Positions 6,448-7,560 of a stretch of DNA of 7,560 nt are shown here, piece by piece. The notes under the pieces are model-generated. The model was not told the DNA's origin, searched no databases, and saw only the letters and a program-made list of their open reading frames with translations. Position 1 is the first letter of the stretch, and each line of letters starts with the position of its first letter. Where the stretch lies: positions 1-7,560 of the forward strand of contig CAIYPH010000106.1 of the NCBI GenBank assembly GCA_903928045.1, read 5' to 3'. Source of the stretch: an uncultured Rhodospirillales bacterium. Its GTDB lineage: Bacteria > Pseudomonadota > Alphaproteobacteria > Acetobacterales > Acetobacteraceae. Both the position numbers and the translations under genes were made by a program.

Positions 6448-6478
6448 AAGTGATGACGCGCGAGGGCGCGCGATGAAA
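6430..6478 (+). repeat. Two copies of a 20-nt sequence at the permease gene junction
   Basis: CGCGAGGGCGCGCGATGAAA occurs at 6430-6449 and again at 6459-6478, 9 nt apart, with a 29-nt period. Each copy carries GAGGG 6 nt before an ATG and an overlapping TGA. The repeat therefore duplicates the whole stop/start junction. Confidence 0.95.
6444..6476 (+). CDS. 10-codon minicistron between the permease genes
   Basis: The frame reads MKVMTREGAR and then TGA. Its ATG overlaps the stop of the DppB-type gene (ATGA, 6444-6447), and its TGA overlaps the start of the DppC-type gene (ATGA, 6473-6476). Its own GAGGG ribosome site lies 6 nt upstream. The last five residues repeat the REGAR end of the upstream permease because both are encoded by the 20-nt repeat. 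The peptide probably has no function of its own. Translating it would pass ribosomes from one permease gene to the next. Expression is not shown by sequence alone. Confidence 0.35.
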   Translation: MKVMTREGAR

Positions 6479-7297
6479 CCGGCCTGGCGCAGCGGCAACC
6501 TGCTGATCGGCGGCACCATCACCGTGCTCATCCTGGCGATGGCGCTGGTTTCCCTGATATGGACGCCCTATCCGCCGACCAAGATCGACATCATCCACAA
6601 ACTCGCCGATCCCTCCGCCGCCCACTGGCTCGGCACCGACCCCTTCGGGCGGGACGTGCTCTCCATGATCATGGCCGGCGCCCGTTCCTCCCTCTCGGTG
6701 GCGCTGATCGCGGTGCTCGTCGGTGCCGGACTCGGCGTCCCGCTCGGCGCCCTCGCCTCGGCGCGCGGCGGCTGGGTGGACAATTTGGTGATGCGCTTCA
6801 CCGACCTCGCCTTCGCCTTCCCCGCCTTGCTCACGGCAGTAATGATCACCGCTTTGGCCGGCCCGGGCGCCGGGAATGCCATGCTGGCGATCGGCATTTT
6901 CAACATCCCCGTCTTCGCCCGCGTCACCCGCGGTGCCGCGCTCGCGGTGCGGGAACTGGACTTCGTGATGGCGGCCCGCGCCACCGGCCATGGCGAATTT
7001 GCCATCATGCTCCGCCACGTGCTGCCCAATATCTCCGCCGTGCTGCTGGTGCAGGTGACGATCCAGTTCGCGCTGGCCATTATCGCCGATGCCGGCCTCG
7101 CCTATGTCGGCCTCGGCACTCAGCCGCCCTTCCCCTCCTGGGGGCGGATGCTGAATGACGCGCAGACCTATATCTTCAAGGCCCCGCTCCTCGCCGTCTT
7201 CCCCGGCGCCGCCATCACCACCGCGGTGCTCGGCCTCAACCTCCTCGGCGACGGGCTGCGTGACCTGCTCGACCCTCGCCTCTCGCGTTCCCGCTGA
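6473..7297 (+). CDS. DppC-type ABC transporter permease
   Basis: 274 residues, typical of DppC/OppC/NikC. The N-terminal membrane helix is at about 10-30. The family hallmark HWLGTDPFGRDVLS is at 51-64. Further membrane segments lie at about 74-97, 111-131, 136-150, 187-212 and 236-258. The EAA loop is at about 163-191 (DFVMAARATGHGEFAIMLRHVLPN...), and LAYVGLGTQPPFPSWGRML (209-227) and NLLGDGLRDLLDPRL (256-270) are conserved near the end. The start at 6473 is fixed by GAGGG 6 nt upstream and the ATGA overlap with the minicistron. It pairs with the DppB-type protein to form the membrane channel. The ATPases that would drive it are not in this window. Confidence 0.95.
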   Translation: MKPAWRSGNLLIGGTITVLILAMALVSLIWTPYPPTKIDIIHKLADPSAAHWLGTDPFGRDVLSMIMAGARSSLSVALIAVLVGAGLGVPLGALASARGGWVDNLVMRFTDLAFAFPALLTAVMITALAGPGAGNAMLAIGIFNIPVFARVTRGAALAVRELDFVMAARATGHGEFAIMLRHVLPNISAVLLVQVTIQFALAIIADAGLAYVGLGTQPPFPSWGRMLNDAQTYIFKAPLLAVFPGAAITTAVLGLNLLGDGLRDLLDPRLSRSR

Positions 7298-7311
7298 TCA
7301 AGGACCCTGCC

Positions 7312-7560
7312 ATGACTGACCTCGCCGACCTCTCCGCCTTCGATCTGCTGGCCCTCTACCGGGCCGGCAAGGCCTCGCCGGTGGAGGTGACGCAGGCGGT
7401 CTTCGCGCGCATGGAAAAGGCCGAGCCAGTGTTCTGCGCCACCTGGGCGCTCGACCCCGAAGGCGCCCTGGCCGCCGCCCGCGCCTCCGAATCCCGCTGG
7501 CGCGCCGGCACAGCCGGCGCGCTGGATGGCGTGCCCATCACCATCAAGGAAAACATCGCC
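7312..7560 (+). CDS. Amidase-signature hydrolase, 5' part only, cut by window end
   Basis: From ATG 7312 the frame is open for 83 codons to the window end. AAGGA lies 7 nt upstream and the gap from the permease stop is 14 nt, so it is part of the same operon. The N-terminal helices (LSAFDLLALYRAGKASPVEVTQAVFARM) and LDGVPITIKENIA (71-83) are typical of the amidase-signature family. Lys79 in this motif is the catalytic lysine of the Ser-cisSer-Lys triad; the two serines would lie beyond the window. Such enzymes hydrolyse amide bonds and are usually about 450-500 residues long. No signal peptide is seen, so it should act in the cytoplasm, presumably on the imported substrate. The exact substrate is unknown; GatA is related, but the operon context argues for a catabolic amidase. 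Confidence 0.9.
   Translation, partial: MTDLADLSAFDLLALYRAGKASPVEVTQAVFARMEKAEPVFCATWALDPEGALAAARASESRWRAGTAGALDGVPITIKENIA

Noticed and set aside
1..7560. CRISPR arrays, tRNA or rRNA genes, transposases, phage genes
   Set aside because: No regularly spaced repeats, no tRNA-like or rRNA-like sequence and no transposase or phage motifs were seen on either strand.

Overview
The window is high-GC DNA with strong G/C preference at third codon positions. Its main content is an import operon for a peptide-like substrate. GC content, codon use and the style of the small proteins suggest an alphaproteobacterium. The A/T hairpins that follow two stop codons remind me of Acetobacteraceae (Acidiphilium and relatives). 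That placement is inference from memory, not a database match.

Left part (1-1126, minus strand): an almost complete Acg-type nitroreductase-fold flavoprotein with an N-terminal membrane or Tat-like signal. Its last residues lie beyond the window edge. A good ribosome site, a plausible promoter and a 20-bp interrupted palindrome sit just upstream of it (1127-1197).

Middle part (1198-2374): a short accessory interval with two small plus-strand genes of unknown function. One encodes about 95 aa and ends next to an A/T hairpin. The other encodes 165 aa, with a hydrophobic N-terminal half and a Pro/Arg-rich tail, and may be translated from a leaderless message. Two related hairpin plus A-tract elements face each other at 1614-1650 and 2333-2367. 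Each lies a few bases past a stop codon.

Right part (2375-7560): a dipeptide/oligopeptide (Dpp/Opp/Nik-type) ABC transport locus. A periplasmic substrate-binding protein (SBP) is on the minus strand (2375-3862). A second, distinct SBP starts divergently at 4011 and heads an operon with a DppB-type permease (5494-6447), a DppC-type permease (6473-7297) and an amidase-signature hydrolase (7312 onward, cut by the window end). No ATPase genes are in the window; they may lie downstream. The expected job is capture of an oligopeptide or amide-bearing compound in the periplasm, import through the two permeases, and hydrolysis of an amide bond by the cytoplasmic amidase.

The most unusual detail is the junction between the two permease genes. 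A 20-nt sequence holding a ribosome site, a stop and a start occurs twice with a 29-nt period. This creates a 10-codon minicistron joined to both neighbours by ATGA overlaps. I do not see a clearly new defence or mobile system here. The reportable novelty is in the regulatory and junction structures and the two orphan small genes.
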